NCBI GenBank assembly: GCA_001689535.1
Contig: LUJP01000065.1
Coordinates: 400 to 63,356 of the forward strand
Source of the DNA: Bacteroidales bacterium M5
GTDB taxonomy: Bacteria > Bacteroidota > Bacteroidia > Bacteroidales > Muribaculaceae
Reading direction: 5' to 3'
Length of the DNA stretch: 62,957 bases
Below, one piece after another: positions 40,027 to 49,450 of the stretch. The notes under the pieces are model-generated. The model was not told where the DNA came from, made no database searches, and saw nothing but the letters and a program-made list of their open reading frames with translations. The position numbers and the translations under genes are program-made. Numbering within the stretch: position 1 is the stretch's first letter; each line of letters begins with the position of its first letter.

Positions 40027-40899
40027 ATGAGTCTTAACATAATAGTTCTGGCAAAACAGGTTCCCGACACCCGTAATGTCGGTAAAGATGCCATGAAGGA
40101 AGACGGCACCATCAACCGCGCCGCCCTCCCCGCCATCTTTAATCCTGAAGACCTCAACGCCCTTGAGCAGGCACTCCGCCTTAAGGATGCCAATCCCGGC
40201 TCTACCGTTACGGTTCTCACCATGGGTCTTCCCCGCGCCTCTGAAGTTATCCGCGAAGCTATGTTTCGCGGCGCCGACGGCGGCGTAGTTCTCACCGACA
40301 GAGTTCTTGGCGGAGCCGATACACTCGCTACCTCCTACTCCCTTGCCCAGGCCGTAAAGAAAATGGGCAATTACGATGTCATTCTCGGAGGCCGTCAGGC
40401 CATCGACGGTGATACCGCACAGGTAGGCCCCCAGATTGCTGAAAAGCTCGGACTTCCCCAGGTTACATACGCAGAGGAAATCCTTGAACTCAAAGACGGA
40501 CACATCGTTGTGAAACGTCGTCTTGAAAACGGTGTTGAAACCGTAAAGGCACCTCTTCCCTGTGTTGTGACGGTCAACGGCTCCGCTGCCGAATGCCGTC
40601 CCCGCAATGCCAAGAGAATTCAGAAGTACAAATATGCAGCTTCCTCCACCGAGCAGACCAAACTCGACGATGCCCGTAAAGCTCTTATCGCAGCTCGCCC
40701 CTATCTCAACATCCCTGAGTGGAGCGCCGCTTTCGTTGAGGCTGATCCCGAGCAGATAGGAATGCCCGGTTCTCCCACCAAAGTTAAAGCTATTGAAAAC
40801 GTAGTGTTCACAGCTAAGGAATGCCGCCGTCTCGACGGAAGCGACGAACAGCTGGAAGATCTCGTTAAGGAACTCATCGCCAACCATACCATTGGCTAA
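40027..40899 (+). CDS. etfB: Electron transfer flavoprotein beta subunit
   Basis: A 290-residue EtfB/FixA-family protein that, with EtfA, carries electrons from acyl-CoA dehydrogenase. Typical segments are IIVLAKQVPDTRNVG, NPEDLNALEQALRLKD, VLTMGLPRASEVIREA, ILGGRQAIDGDTAQVGPQIAEKL and the late AAFVEADPEQIGMPGSPTKV. It is longer than mitochondrial-type EtfB (about 255) and carries the longer C-terminus seen in anaerobe ETFs. Some group members bifurcate electrons; the sequence alone does not decide that here. It starts the operon etfB-etfA-acyl-CoA dehydrogenase. Confidence 0.94.
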   Translation: MSLNIIVLAKQVPDTRNVGKDAMKEDGTINRAALPAIFNPEDLNALEQALRLKDANPGSTVTVLTMGLPRASEVIREAMFRGADGGVVLTDRVLGGADTLATSYSLAQAVKKMGNYDVILGGRQAIDGDTAQVGPQIAEKLGLPQVTYAEEILELKDGHIVVKRRLENGVETVKAPLPCVVTVNGSAAECRPRNAKRIQKYKYAASSTEQTKLDDARKALIAARPYLNIPEWSAAFVEADPEQIGMPGSPTKVKAIENVVFTAKECRRLDGSDEQLEDLVKELIANHTIG

Positions 40900-40910
40900 T
40901 TTTTAATAAC

Positions 40911-41939
40911 ATGACTGATAATAACAATCTCATAGTATATTGCGAGTTTGAGGACGGGCATGTGGCCGACGTGAGCCTTGAGCTCCTCACAAAAGGACGT
41001 GAGCTTGCCGATAAACTTGGCGTTAAACTCGAAGCTGTGGTCATTGGCGACAATCTCGACGGCGTGGAAAAAGAAATTTTCCCCTACGGAGCCGATGTTG
41101 TCTATAAAGTGGCCGACAAGCGTCTCTATCCTTACACTTCCAACCCTCACGCTGCCGTACTTATCAACCTTTTCAAGGAGATCAAGCCTCAGGTATGCCT
41201 GATGGGTGCCACCTGTATCGGCCGCGACCTCGGTCCCCGCGTATCCTCCAGCCTTCACAGCGGACTTACTGCAGACTGCACCTCACTTGAAATCGGCCCC
41301 CACACCGATCCCAAGACAGGAAAAGAATACGAAAATCTCCTCTACCAGATTCGTCCGGCGTTCGGTGGCAACATTGTAGCCACAATCGTTAACCCCGAGT
41401 GCCGCCCCCAGATGGCGACTGTGCGCGAGGGCGTGATGAAAAAAACGGTATTCGATCCCGATCACAAGGGAGAAGTAATCGAGCTTAAGGCCGATGACTA
41501 TGTGAAACCCGAGGATTTCGTTGTCGAGATAATCGACCGTCATATCGAAAAATCCAAGGTCAACATCAAGAACAGCCCCATTATTGTAGCCGGCGGTTAC
41601 GGAATGGGCTCGAAGGAAGGATTCGACATGCTTTATCAGCTTGCCGACACCCTCGGCGCCGAAGTCGGAGCATCGCGCGCTGCCGTTGACGCAGGATTTA
41701 CCGAGCATGAGCGCCAGATCGGTCAGACCGGCGTTACAGTGCGTCCGAAACTTTATATCGCATGCGGCATCTCCGGACAGATCCAGCACATCGCCGGCAT
41801 GCAGGACAGCTCGATAATCATCTCGGTCAACAACGACCCCGAGGCTCCTATCAATACTATCGCCGATTATGTGATTACCGGCAACGTTGAGGATGTTATC
41901 CCCAAACTCATCAAGTATTACAAAAAGAACTCCAAGTAA
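40911..41939 (+). CDS. etfA: Electron transfer flavoprotein alpha subunit
   Basis: A 342-residue EtfA with the N-terminal Rossmann-like domain and the C-terminal FAD-binding domain. The FAD signature is IVAGGYGMGSKEGFDMLYQLAD, then GASRAAVDAGFTEHERQIGQTG, KLYIACGISGQIQHIAGMQ and the final NDPEAPINTIADYVITGN. All expected FAD contacts are visible. It follows etfB by 11 bases and precedes the dehydrogenase by 8, so the three form one transcription unit. Confidence 0.95.
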   Translation: MTDNNNLIVYCEFEDGHVADVSLELLTKGRELADKLGVKLEAVVIGDNLDGVEKEIFPYGADVVYKVADKRLYPYTSNPHAAVLINLFKEIKPQVCLMGATCIGRDLGPRVSSSLHSGLTADCTSLEIGPHTDPKTGKEYENLLYQIRPAFGGNIVATIVNPECRPQMATVREGVMKKTVFDPDHKGEVIELKADDYVKPEDFVVEIIDRHIEKSKVNIKNSPIIVAGGYGMGSKEGFDMLYQLADTLGAEVGASRAAVDAGFTEHERQIGQTGVTVRPKLYIACGISGQIQHIAGMQDSSIIISVNNDPEAPINTIADYVITGNVEDVIPKLIKYYKKNSK

Positions 41940-41947
41940 CTAAAGCA

Positions 41948-43648
41948 ATGGCTAATTTTTATACCGACAATCCCGATCTCAAGCATCATCTCTCTCATCC
42001 CCTGATGCAGAAGATTGTTGAACTTAAAGAACGTAATTTCGCCGACGCCGACAAGTTCGATTACGCACCCCAGAACTTCGAGGACGCCATGGACTCCTAC
42101 CAGAAGGTGCTTGAAGTTGTTGGAGAAATCTGCGGCGGTAAAATCGCCGAAAACGCAGAAGGCGTGGACGCCCAGGGTCCCCATGTTGAAAACGGTCGCG
42201 TGGTCTATGCCGACGGTACCCAGGAAAATCTTGACCTCTGCCGCAAGGCCGGTCTCATGGGTATGGCTATGCCCCGCCGCTTCGGAGGATTGAATTTCCC
42301 CATCACTCCCTACATCATGGCTGCTGACATTGTGAGCCGTGCCGATACCGGTTTCGAGAACCTCTGGGGGCTTCAGGACTGCGCAGAGACCATCTACGAG
42401 TTCGCCGATGAAGAGCAGAAAGAGCGCTATATTCCCCGCGTATGCCAGGGAGAGACCATGTCCATGGACCTCACTGAGCCTGATGCCGGTTCCGACCTTC
42501 AGTCGGTAATGCTCAAAGCTACCGAGCAGCCTGACGGCACCTGGAGACTTAACGGTGTGAAACGCTTCATCACCAACGGCGACAGCGATATCCACCTGGT
42601 TCTCGCCCGCTCGGAGGACGGAACAAAGGACGGCCGCGGCCTCTCCATGTTCATCTACGATAAACGCGACGGTGGTGTTGACGTGCGTCGTATCGAGAAC
42701 AAAATGGGTATCAAGGGCTCTCCTACATGCGAGCTTACCTACAAGAACGCCAAGGCCGAACTCTGCGGCTCACGCCGCCTCGGCCTCATCAAATATGTGA
42801 TGGCCCTCATGAACGGTGCCCGTCTCGGCATCGCCGCTCAGTCGGTAGGCGTGAGCGAACGCGCTTATCGCGAGGCACTCGACTACGCACGCGACCGTAA
42901 GCAGTTCGGCAAGGCAATCATCGAGTTCCCCGCTGTTTACGAAATGCTTGCAGTAATGAAGGCAAAACTCGACGCCTCTCGCGCGCTGCTTTATGAAACA
43001 GCCCGCTTCGTTGACATCTACAAGGCCTACGACGACATCGCCAAGGAACGCACCCTTACAGCTGAGGAGCGCAAGGAAGCCAAGGCCTTCTCGCGTAAAG
43101 CCGATGCCTGCACACCCCTTGTAAAAGGCATGGGCAGCGAATACTGCAACCAGAACGCCTACGATGCCATTCAGATCCACGGTGGTTCGGGCTTCATGAA
43201 AGATTATGCCTGCGAGCGCGTTTACCGCGACGCACGCATCACCTCCATCTACGAAGGTACCACGCAGCTTCAGGTTGTGGCCGCTATCCGCCACGTGACC
43301 ACAGGTACCTATCTTTCACTCATCCGTGAGTATGAGGCTCAGCCCGTTAAGGAAAGCCTCAAGGGTATCCATGACATCCTGGTAGGCCTTACCGAGAAAT
43401 TCGAGAAAGCCGTCCAGACTGTAACCGAGACAAAGAATCAGGAATATCTCGATTTCATGGCCCGTCGCCTCGTGGAAATGGCAGGAAACATCATCATGGC
43501 TTATCTGCTTCTCGGCCACGCCGAGGCCAATGAGAGCTTCACCAAGTCATGTGAGGTTTACACCAAGCTTGCACAGAGCGAAGTCGACAAACACAGCGAT
43601 TTCATCGCCAACTTCTCGCCTGCTCAGATTGACTGCTACAAAGCTTAA
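41948..43648 (+). CDS. Acyl-CoA dehydrogenase
   Basis: A 566-residue FAD-dependent acyl-CoA dehydrogenase, longer than the common 380-residue type by a helical C-terminal extension (from about residue 450) similar to the very-long-chain/AidB-like group. Core motifs are MSMDLTEPDAGSDLQSV, NGVKRFITNGDSDIHLVLAR, ALDYARDRKQFGKAII, AIQIHGGSGFMKDYACERVYRDARITSIYEGTTQLQ. In Bacteroidota this gene travels with etfBA. The substrate is unknown; a role in reducing enoyl-CoA or oxidising branched acyl-CoA are both possible. Confidence 0.93.
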   Translation: MANFYTDNPDLKHHLSHPLMQKIVELKERNFADADKFDYAPQNFEDAMDSYQKVLEVVGEICGGKIAENAEGVDAQGPHVENGRVVYADGTQENLDLCRKAGLMGMAMPRRFGGLNFPITPYIMAADIVSRADTGFENLWGLQDCAETIYEFADEEQKERYIPRVCQGETMSMDLTEPDAGSDLQSVMLKATEQPDGTWRLNGVKRFITNGDSDIHLVLARSEDGTKDGRGLSMFIYDKRDGGVDVRRIENKMGIKGSPTCELTYKNAKAELCGSRRLGLIKYVMALMNGARLGIAAQSVGVSERAYREALDYARDRKQFGKAIIEFPAVYEMLAVMKAKLDASRALLYETARFVDIYKAYDDIAKERTLTAEERKEAKAFSRKADACTPLVKGMGSEYCNQNAYDAIQIHGGSGFMKDYACERVYRDARITSIYEGTTQLQVVAAIRHVTTGTYLSLIREYEAQPVKESLKGIHDILVGLTEKFEKAVQTVTETKNQEYLDFMARRLVEMAGNIIMAYLLLGHAEANESFTKSCEVYTKLAQSEVDKHSDFIANFSPAQIDCYKA

Positions 43649-43665
43649 GCAAGTAATATAACTCT

Positions 43666-43717
43666 AAAAATAACGCGGACATTCTATCGGGTGTCTGCGT
43701 TATTTTTTTTATCTTCG
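43666..43717 (+). terminator. Terminator of the etf operon, with weak -7 box for holB
   Basis: Arms 43667-43681 and 43692-43706 pair over 15 bp with one G-U (AAAATAACGCGGACA), followed by an eight-base T-run ending at 43710. The octamer TATCTTCG at 43710-43717, one mismatch from TAnnTTTG, could be the holB -7 box, 29 bases before the holB ATG. Confidence 0.85.
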
Positions 43718-43746
43718 CATATTGTCTTTTACCCTCTGAGTTGTAA

Positions 43747-44877
43747 ATGAAATTCTCCGATATAAGTTTCCACGGCAATGCCATAGACCGTCTTCGCCGG
43801 ATGGCCGACGAAGACCGGATTCCACATGCCATTCTGATTGACGGGCCGGAAGGAATTGGGAAATTCGCCCTCGCAAGAGCATTCGCCCAATATGTCCACT
43901 GCGAAAATCATACTCCCGATGGCGACAGCTGCGGTGTATGCCGTTCATGCCGACTCCATCAGGCTCTAAACCATACCGATCTCCACTTTTCTTTCCCCGT
44001 GGTCAAGCTTGAAAATATGACCTCTCCGCCCGTCTCCGACGATTTTCTCAATGAATGGAGAGATTTCATAAAAAACAACCGGTTCATGAGCATTGACAGC
44101 TGGGCATCGACCTTCACCAAAAAGAATGCCCAGCCCATGATTTACGCTCCGGAGAGTTCTTCCATCATTCATAAACTCTCTCTCACATCCCACATCTCAC
44201 GGTATCAGATTCTACTTCTCTGGCTTCCCGAGCGCCTTGGCTCCGATACCGCCAACAAGCTTCTGAAACTCGTTGAGGAACCGCTGGAAGACACGCTGAT
44301 AATAATGGTGAGCAATGACTCCAAGAGCATTCTTCCCACTATCTATTCCCGACTGCAGCGCATCACTCTGCGTCCGCTGTCAGATGATACAGTAACCTCA
44401 ATCCTTATGGAAGAGAACCCGCTCGAAGAAAACGATGCCAAAGCCATCGCGCATCTGTCGCTGGGAAATATGATAGAGGCTATGAGGCAGCTTTCTCTCT
44501 CCGAAGAGCAGTCACGTTTCTTCGAGATGTTCAAGAGCCTTATGCGTCTCGCCTACCAACGTAAAATCAAAGACCTTCGGGAGTGGGCCAACGACCTTGC
44601 GGCACTCGGGCGCGAGAAAGAACTGAAATTCTATGAGTATACATCCCGACTCATCCGGGAAAATTTCATCTATAACTTCGCACTGCCGGAGCTTAACTAT
44701 CTTAACTCCGCGGAGGGCGATTTTTCCCGTAATTTCGCACGATTCATAACCGAGCGCAATGTAGAGAAGCTCATCGAAGTGTTCGACAACGCCCGCACCG
44801 ACATAGCCGGAAACGGCAACGGCAAAATCATCAATCTCGATGTGGCGATTAAAACCATTCTTCTTCTAAAATCCTGA
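43747..44877 (+). CDS. holB: DNA polymerase III delta' subunit
   Basis: A 376-residue clamp-loader subunit of the AAA+ type. The zinc module is Cys52, Cys62, Cys65, Cys68 (HCENHTPDGDSCGVCRSCR). The P-loop position reads GPEGIGKF (33-40), lacking the Ser/Thr needed to bind Mg-ATP, as is usual for delta', which acts as a stator. Sensor-like segment DTANKLLKLVEEPLEDTLIIM and STLQ-type SRLQRITLRPL follow. It is coupled by 5 bases to the AddB-like nuclease. Confidence 0.92.
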   Translation: MKFSDISFHGNAIDRLRRMADEDRIPHAILIDGPEGIGKFALARAFAQYVHCENHTPDGDSCGVCRSCRLHQALNHTDLHFSFPVVKLENMTSPPVSDDFLNEWRDFIKNNRFMSIDSWASTFTKKNAQPMIYAPESSSIIHKLSLTSHISRYQILLLWLPERLGSDTANKLLKLVEEPLEDTLIIMVSNDSKSILPTIYSRLQRITLRPLSDDTVTSILMEENPLEENDAKAIAHLSLGNMIEAMRQLSLSEEQSRFFEMFKSLMRLAYQRKIKDLREWANDLAALGREKELKFYEYTSRLIRENFIYNFALPELNYLNSAEGDFSRNFARFITERNVEKLIEVFDNARTDIAGNGNGKIINLDVAIKTILLLKS

Positions 44878-44882
44878 TTTAA

Positions 44883-47786
44883 ATGCCTCAGCCTTTTCTA
44901 AGCCAGGTAGCTGAAGTGTATTCCAGAAATGAGGCCTCGTCGCTTTCGGAATACTGTTTTGTTTTCCCCAACAAACGTAGCGCCACGTTTTTCTCCATGG
45001 AAATAGAGAAAAGGCTGCAGCCGCCATATCTTATGCCGGCTATTGCTCCCGTGAGCCAGTTTGTCTCGGACTTGTCGGACCTTACGGAAGCAAGCCGTTT
45101 CCAGCAGCTTACCACGCTCTACAGCATCTACCGGAAGCTCGGAGCGGAAGGCCTGTCATTCGATGACTTCATTTTCTGGGGCGACATGATTCTGAATGAC
45201 TTCAACGATGTCGACCGATGGCTGATAGACGCTCGCGAGCTTTTCACCAACGTGAAGAATGAACGGGAGATTTCAAGCACATACCTTTCCGAACAGCAGA
45301 TTGAGGTAATAGAAAGTTACTGGGGCGACGAAATCAACCGGGGAGCAATCGACGAGTTCTGGACTCATGTGAAATCCAACGGAGAAAAACCTGTCCATTC
45401 AAATTTCCTCAAGCTCTGGGAGATACTTTATCCCCTCTATACGGGCTTCCGTGAAGCGCTGGAGGATAAAGGACTCGCTACCACCGGGATGTTCTACCGT
45501 AACGCCGTAGAGGCCGTGGCGGCTTACTCCGATTATCCGCAGCCTTACCGCCGATATATCTTCGTGGGATTCAACGTCCTGTCAACAGCCGAAATGAAAA
45601 TATTCTCACGGTTGCAAAGCCGGAGCATGGCTGATTTCTACTGGGATTTCGCATCGCCGGCATTTACCGATGAGAAGGGAAACCGCGCAGGTAAATACGT
45701 GGAGATGAACCGCAGGGAATTCCCTTCACGTTATCCGCTTGATGACTCCCCTGTTCCCTTCCCCGCGATAAAGCTTATAGGCGTTCCGTCGCAAATCGGA
45801 CAGGCGAAGATTGCCGGACAAATCATAGAGGGCTGGCTTTCCGACAACACGATATCTGATCCATCCAATGCCGTGGATACCGCGGTGGTGCTTCCCGACG
45901 AGAATCTTTTCATACCCATGATACATTCCATCCCCGATGAAATATCAGGATTGAATGTGACAATGGGCTTCCCCATCAAGCTCACTCCGGTAGCGGCTCT
46001 GATAAGACTGATTGTAAGGTTACAGCTGAGGGCTTCAAAGACACGCGATGGAAGCCCCTCTTTCTTCTACGAGGATGTAATCAATCTTCTCTCCATGCCG
46101 CTGTTATCGGCCATATTTCCGGAAGAATGCCTGTCGCTTATATCGGTGGTAAGAAATTCCAGGCTTTTCCGGATACCGCTCGACCTTATCAGGGAAAATG
46201 CCTCTGTGCTTCTCCCGGTTTTCGCCCCTGCTGAAACCTTCGAATCGGCAGCGTCCACCCGAAGCTATATAAAGACGCTCCTTGAGTTCCTTGATAAAGG
46301 AATTCCTGAAACCGACGCTCTTCAGAAAAAATTCATAAAAGGCTATGGCGAAGTGCTCGACTCTTTGTGTGAAGCCACCACTTCGTCTGCGATAGAGATG
46401 AAAGGAACCACGCTTCTGCGCATGATAGAGCGGTCCATGGCCACATCATCGGTCAATTTTTCCGGAGAACCGCTTCAGGGCCTCCAGATTATGGGTATGC
46501 TGGAAACCCGAGCTCTCGATTTCAAGAATCTGATAATTCTCTCCCTTAACGAGCGAGTGTTTCCCAAACGCTATCAGAGACGTTCGTTCATACCTGACTC
46601 CCTGCGTACGGCCTACCATCTTGATAACGCTGACTTTCAAGAGAGCGTCTTTTCCTATTATTTTTACCGCGTTATCTCCCGCGCCGAGAATGTGGCTCTT
46701 CTTTACGACTCACGTACCGTAGGCGGCTTGAAGAGCAATGAGATGTCACGTTTCGCCAAGCAGCTGCTGTTTCTCTACCCCGATGCCGTGACCGAACATA
46801 CCTCGGGGGTGTTCCATGGCCTTACGTCGCAGGCTCTCCCGGTGTCCATACCTAAGAACGGACGCATCCTGGAGATTCTCGAACGTTATAAGCCGGGGGG
46901 TGACAGAAATCTTTCGCCGAGTTCGATCAACACATATATCAGCTGCCCGCTGAATTTCTATTTTTCTTTTGTCGAAGGTATGAATCCCGATAATGAGACG
47001 GTAGACTATATGGATGCGGGTACTTTCGGCGACGTACTCCATACCACCCTCGAAGCTTTCTATCCATCTCTTCCGCGGACCAACGGCAAAACTTTAGTGA
47101 CACCGGAGATTCTGGAATCATATCTCCGTCCCGACAAACGTATCGATGCCATTATCGAGGAGAAAATACGGGAATGCTATCCGCAGGAAACCAAGGATGG
47201 TGTGCCGCTTTCAGGTGAGACTCTTGTAATGGCTAAGGTAATCCGGACATATATAGACACGCTCCTGCGTCTTGAAAAAGACAACGGCACATTTGAATAT
47301 AAGAAAGGGGAATTGCCTCTGAAAGGCTCTCTGAAAATAAATGATGACCTTTCTGTCAATATCAGCCTGAAAATTGACCGTATCGACAAAAAGGACGGAG
47401 TGATTAGATTCATCGACTATAAAACGGGTTCGGATACTACTGACGCGCCATCGGTGGAATCCATTTTCGACCGCATGAACCCCTACCGCAACAAGGCAAT
47501 CCAGCAGCTTATGTTCTACTGTAACTTCTGGCATGCCCACCGTAACGACAACAGTCCGATAAAGCCGATGATCTACAGTATGAAACATCTGGCAAAAGAC
47601 GGCATCCAGCCAATCACGGTCGGCGACATGGAAGTAATGGATTACCACCAGCTGAACGAAGAGTATCTGCCACGCCTTCATCAGGTGATTTCCGAAATAT
47701 TCAATCCTGAGGTACCCTTCATTCAGTCGGAATCCCCTCATTCATGCACATTCTGCAATTTCAAGAGTGTCTGCGACCGTAAATAA
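44883..47786 (+). CDS. AddB-like PD-(D/E)XK nuclease with Fe-S cysteines
   Basis: A 967-residue protein of the AddB/RexB-like group. The C-terminal nuclease has DRIDKKDGVIRFIDYKTG with Asp845 and Lys847. Four cysteines flank the nuclease (Cys688 in ISCPLNFYF; Cys955, 958 and 964 in CTFCNFKSVC), the arrangement that holds a 4Fe-4S cluster in AddB. The N-terminal helicase-like part begins FPNKRSATFF and lacks an obvious Walker A, so ATPase activity is doubtful. It would work with a UvrD/AddA-type helicase-nuclease in double-strand break end processing, but no such gene is adjacent in this window. Confidence 0.88.
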   Translation: MPQPFLSQVAEVYSRNEASSLSEYCFVFPNKRSATFFSMEIEKRLQPPYLMPAIAPVSQFVSDLSDLTEASRFQQLTTLYSIYRKLGAEGLSFDDFIFWGDMILNDFNDVDRWLIDARELFTNVKNEREISSTYLSEQQIEVIESYWGDEINRGAIDEFWTHVKSNGEKPVHSNFLKLWEILYPLYTGFREALEDKGLATTGMFYRNAVEAVAAYSDYPQPYRRYIFVGFNVLSTAEMKIFSRLQSRSMADFYWDFASPAFTDEKGNRAGKYVEMNRREFPSRYPLDDSPVPFPAIKLIGVPSQIGQAKIAGQIIEGWLSDNTISDPSNAVDTAVVLPDENLFIPMIHSIPDEISGLNVTMGFPIKLTPVAALIRLIVRLQLRASKTRDGSPSFFYEDVINLLSMPLLSAIFPEECLSLISVVRNSRLFRIPLDLIRENASVLLPVFAPAETFESAASTRSYIKTLLEFLDKGIPETDALQKKFIKGYGEVLDSLCEATTSSAIEMKGTTLLRMIERSMATSSVNFSGEPLQGLQIMGMLETRALDFKNLIILSLNERVFPKRYQRRSFIPDSLRTAYHLDNADFQESVFSYYFYRVISRAENVALLYDSRTVGGLKSNEMSRFAKQLLFLYPDAVTEHTSGVFHGLTSQALPVSIPKNGRILEILERYKPGGDRNLSPSSINTYISCPLNFYFSFVEGMNPDNETVDYMDAGTFGDVLHTTLEAFYPSLPRTNGKTLVTPEILESYLRPDKRIDAIIEEKIRECYPQETKDGVPLSGETLVMAKVIRTYIDTLLRLEKDNGTFEYKKGELPLKGSLKINDDLSVNISLKIDRIDKKDGVIRFIDYKTGSDTTDAPSVESIFDRMNPYRNKAIQQLMFYCNFWHAHRNDNSPIKPMIYSMKHLAKDGIQPITVGDMEVMDYHQLNEEYLPRLHQVISEIFNPEVPFIQSESPHSCTFCNFKSVCDRK

Positions 47787-47789
47787 TCT

Positions 47790-48890
47790 ATGGCAGGAAT
47801 ATATATTCACATACCGTTCTGCAGCTCTAAATGCTATTACTGTGATTTCTTTTCCGGCCCGTGTCGGTCGGTCGACGTCAAGCAGCAGTTTTCCCAGGCA
47901 TTGATCCAGGAGTATGAAACGCGGAAAACAGCGCTCGAAGGGCCTGTAAACACTATCTACATCGGTGGCGGCACTCCCTCACAGATGCCATCGGCTGCCT
48001 ACGATGAGCTTTTCATCCATCTTCCGAAAGACACCGCGGAATTTACAATGGAGGTGAATCCCGAGGATGTGGACAGAGATTTCGCCAAATGGCTTTCAAA
48101 GTCACCAGTAAATCGCGTGAGCATGGGAGTTCAGAGTTTCATTACTTCGGAACTTGAGGCCATCGGCCGGCGTCACACTCCCGGGAAGGCAGCGGAAGCG
48201 GTTGAGATGCTGCGGGATGCCGGAATAAGGAACGTCTCGCTTGACCTCATGTTCGGTCTTCCGGGACAGACGGTCAGCTCATTTGCAGAAAGTCTGGAGA
48301 GAACTCTTTCGCTCAAACCTGAGCATATCTCAGCTTACGCATTGATGCTTGAGCCAGGCACACGTCTCACAGCCATGATCAATGCCGGCAAAATCAGTGA
48401 ACCAGACTCAGACGAAGCCGAACGGATGTATCAGCATTTGTGCGACACCTTGCGCGAAAACGGATATGAGCATTACGAGATTTCCAACTTCGCATTGCCC
48501 GGCTACAGATCACGCCACAATTCCTCTTACTGGGATTTCACTCCTTATCTCGGTCTCGGCCCTTCAGCTCATTCCTATTTAGGTGGCAGACGGTGTTTTA
48601 ATGCCCAGGCTGTGAGGAAATATATTGAGAATCCCTGCAATCCCGTCGCCGACGAATCTCTCAACCACTCAAAGTCAATCGACGAATATGTCATGGTGCG
48701 CCTACGCACCGCCGATGGTATATCTCTGGATGATTTCGAAAAAAGATTCGGCACACAATCTCTGGGCAATCTATTGAAAAGAGCCGACAGGATTTCCTCA
48801 AAACTCCTACAGGAAGACGGATATCTCCGTATTCCCGAGGAACTATGGATAGTCTCCGACCCTATAATAATAGAACTGTTCGAGGACTAA
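47790..48890 (+). CDS. hemW: HemW-type radical SAM protein
   Basis: A 366-residue radical-SAM protein of the HemW family (formerly mistaken for coproporphyrinogen oxidase HemN), thought to deliver heme. The cluster motif is PFCSSKCYYCDFFS (CxxxCxxC). It continues with YIGGGTPSQMP, MEVNPEDVD, RVSMGVQSF, LDLMFGLPGQT and HISAYALMLEPGT, all typical. Length and C-terminal domain fit HemW. It begins 4 bases after the nuclease gene and is probably in the holB operon. Confidence 0.92.
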   Translation: MAGIYIHIPFCSSKCYYCDFFSGPCRSVDVKQQFSQALIQEYETRKTALEGPVNTIYIGGGTPSQMPSAAYDELFIHLPKDTAEFTMEVNPEDVDRDFAKWLSKSPVNRVSMGVQSFITSELEAIGRRHTPGKAAEAVEMLRDAGIRNVSLDLMFGLPGQTVSSFAESLERTLSLKPEHISAYALMLEPGTRLTAMINAGKISEPDSDEAERMYQHLCDTLRENGYEHYEISNFALPGYRSRHNSSYWDFTPYLGLGPSAHSYLGGRRCFNAQAVRKYIENPCNPVADESLNHSKSIDEYVMVRLRTADGISLDDFEKRFGTQSLGNLLKRADRISSKLLQEDGYLRIPEELWIVSDPIIIELFED

Positions 48891-48910
48891 AGGAGTCCCA
48901 CGGGAGTAAA

Positions 48911-49384
48911 TCAGTCGTGATGATACGGCTCGCCTCTGAGAATTGTCATTGCCCTGTAAAGCTGCTCGCAGAAAAAGAGCCTTGCCATCTCATGCGAGAA
49001 AGTCATTCTGGAAAGAGAAATCTTGCCGTCCGCCCGATCATACACTTTCTGCGAGAAGCCGTAAGGCCCACCTATCACGTATACCAGCCGCTTCACCCCG
49101 CGGTTCATCATCGAGGTCTGGAAATCGGCGAACTCACGCGACGTATATTCCCGTCCTTTCTCATCAAGAAGTATCACCGTGTCGGAGGGCGTGAGCGATG
49201 CAAGCAGCATCTCCCCTTCTTTTTCCTTCTGTTGCATTTCTGTAAGGCCGCGTGTGCTTTTAAGGTCCGAAATGCTGATTATCTCGAAACCGACATAGCG
49301 GTTCACGCGGCTTTTATATTCCTCGATGCCCTTCGACATGAAAGAAGATGCTGTTTTACCGACCACAAGCAGGCAGAATTTCAT
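48911..49384 (-). CDS. rlmH: 23S rRNA pseudouridine-1915 N3-methyltransferase
   Basis: A 157-residue SPOUT-class methyltransferase acting on the 70S ribosome. The SAM-binding knot is visible as YVIGGPYGFSQKVYDRADGKISLSRMTFSHEMARLFFCEQLYRAMTILRGEPYHHD-type sequence: here VIGGPYGFS (about 112-120) and the invariant C-terminal GEPYHHD. The family is small and sharply defined, and all key residues are present. It diverges from nadC across a 66-base region with a palindromic promoter. Confidence 0.95.
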   Translation of the reverse strand: MKFCLLVVGKTASSFMSKGIEEYKSRVNRYVGFEIISISDLKSTRGLTEMQQKEKEGEMLLASLTPSDTVILLDEKGREYTSREFADFQTSMMNRGVKRLVYVIGGPYGFSQKVYDRADGKISLSRMTFSHEMARLFFCEQLYRAMTILRGEPYHHD

Positions 49385-49415
49385 TTTCTTCGATTTTCGA
49401 TTGATAAAAAGTTAG

Positions 49416-49433
49416 TACTTTTGCACAAAAGTA
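49416..49433. promoter_or_regulatory. Palindromic face-to-face -7 boxes, rlmH/nadC
   Basis: The 18-mer TACTTTTGCACAAAAGTA holds TACTTTTG on the + strand (49416-49423, for nadC) and the same octamer on the - strand (49426-49433, for rlmH), separated by two bases. Each box matches TAnnTTTG, and each start would fall inside the opposite box, so the two polymerases cannot bind together. No standard -33 TTG is seen on either side. Confidence 0.65.
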
Positions 49434-49450
49434 GTTCAAACACCTGAAAT

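Noticed and set aside
40012..40887. 291-codon open frame antisense to etfB
   Set aside because: Long antisense frames are common opposite genes with this codon usage; etfB is intact and the antisense product resembles nothing.
41918..42595. 225-codon open frame antisense to the acyl-CoA dehydrogenase
   Set aside because: Same reason: it mirrors the coding bias of the real gene and has no motif or initiation context.
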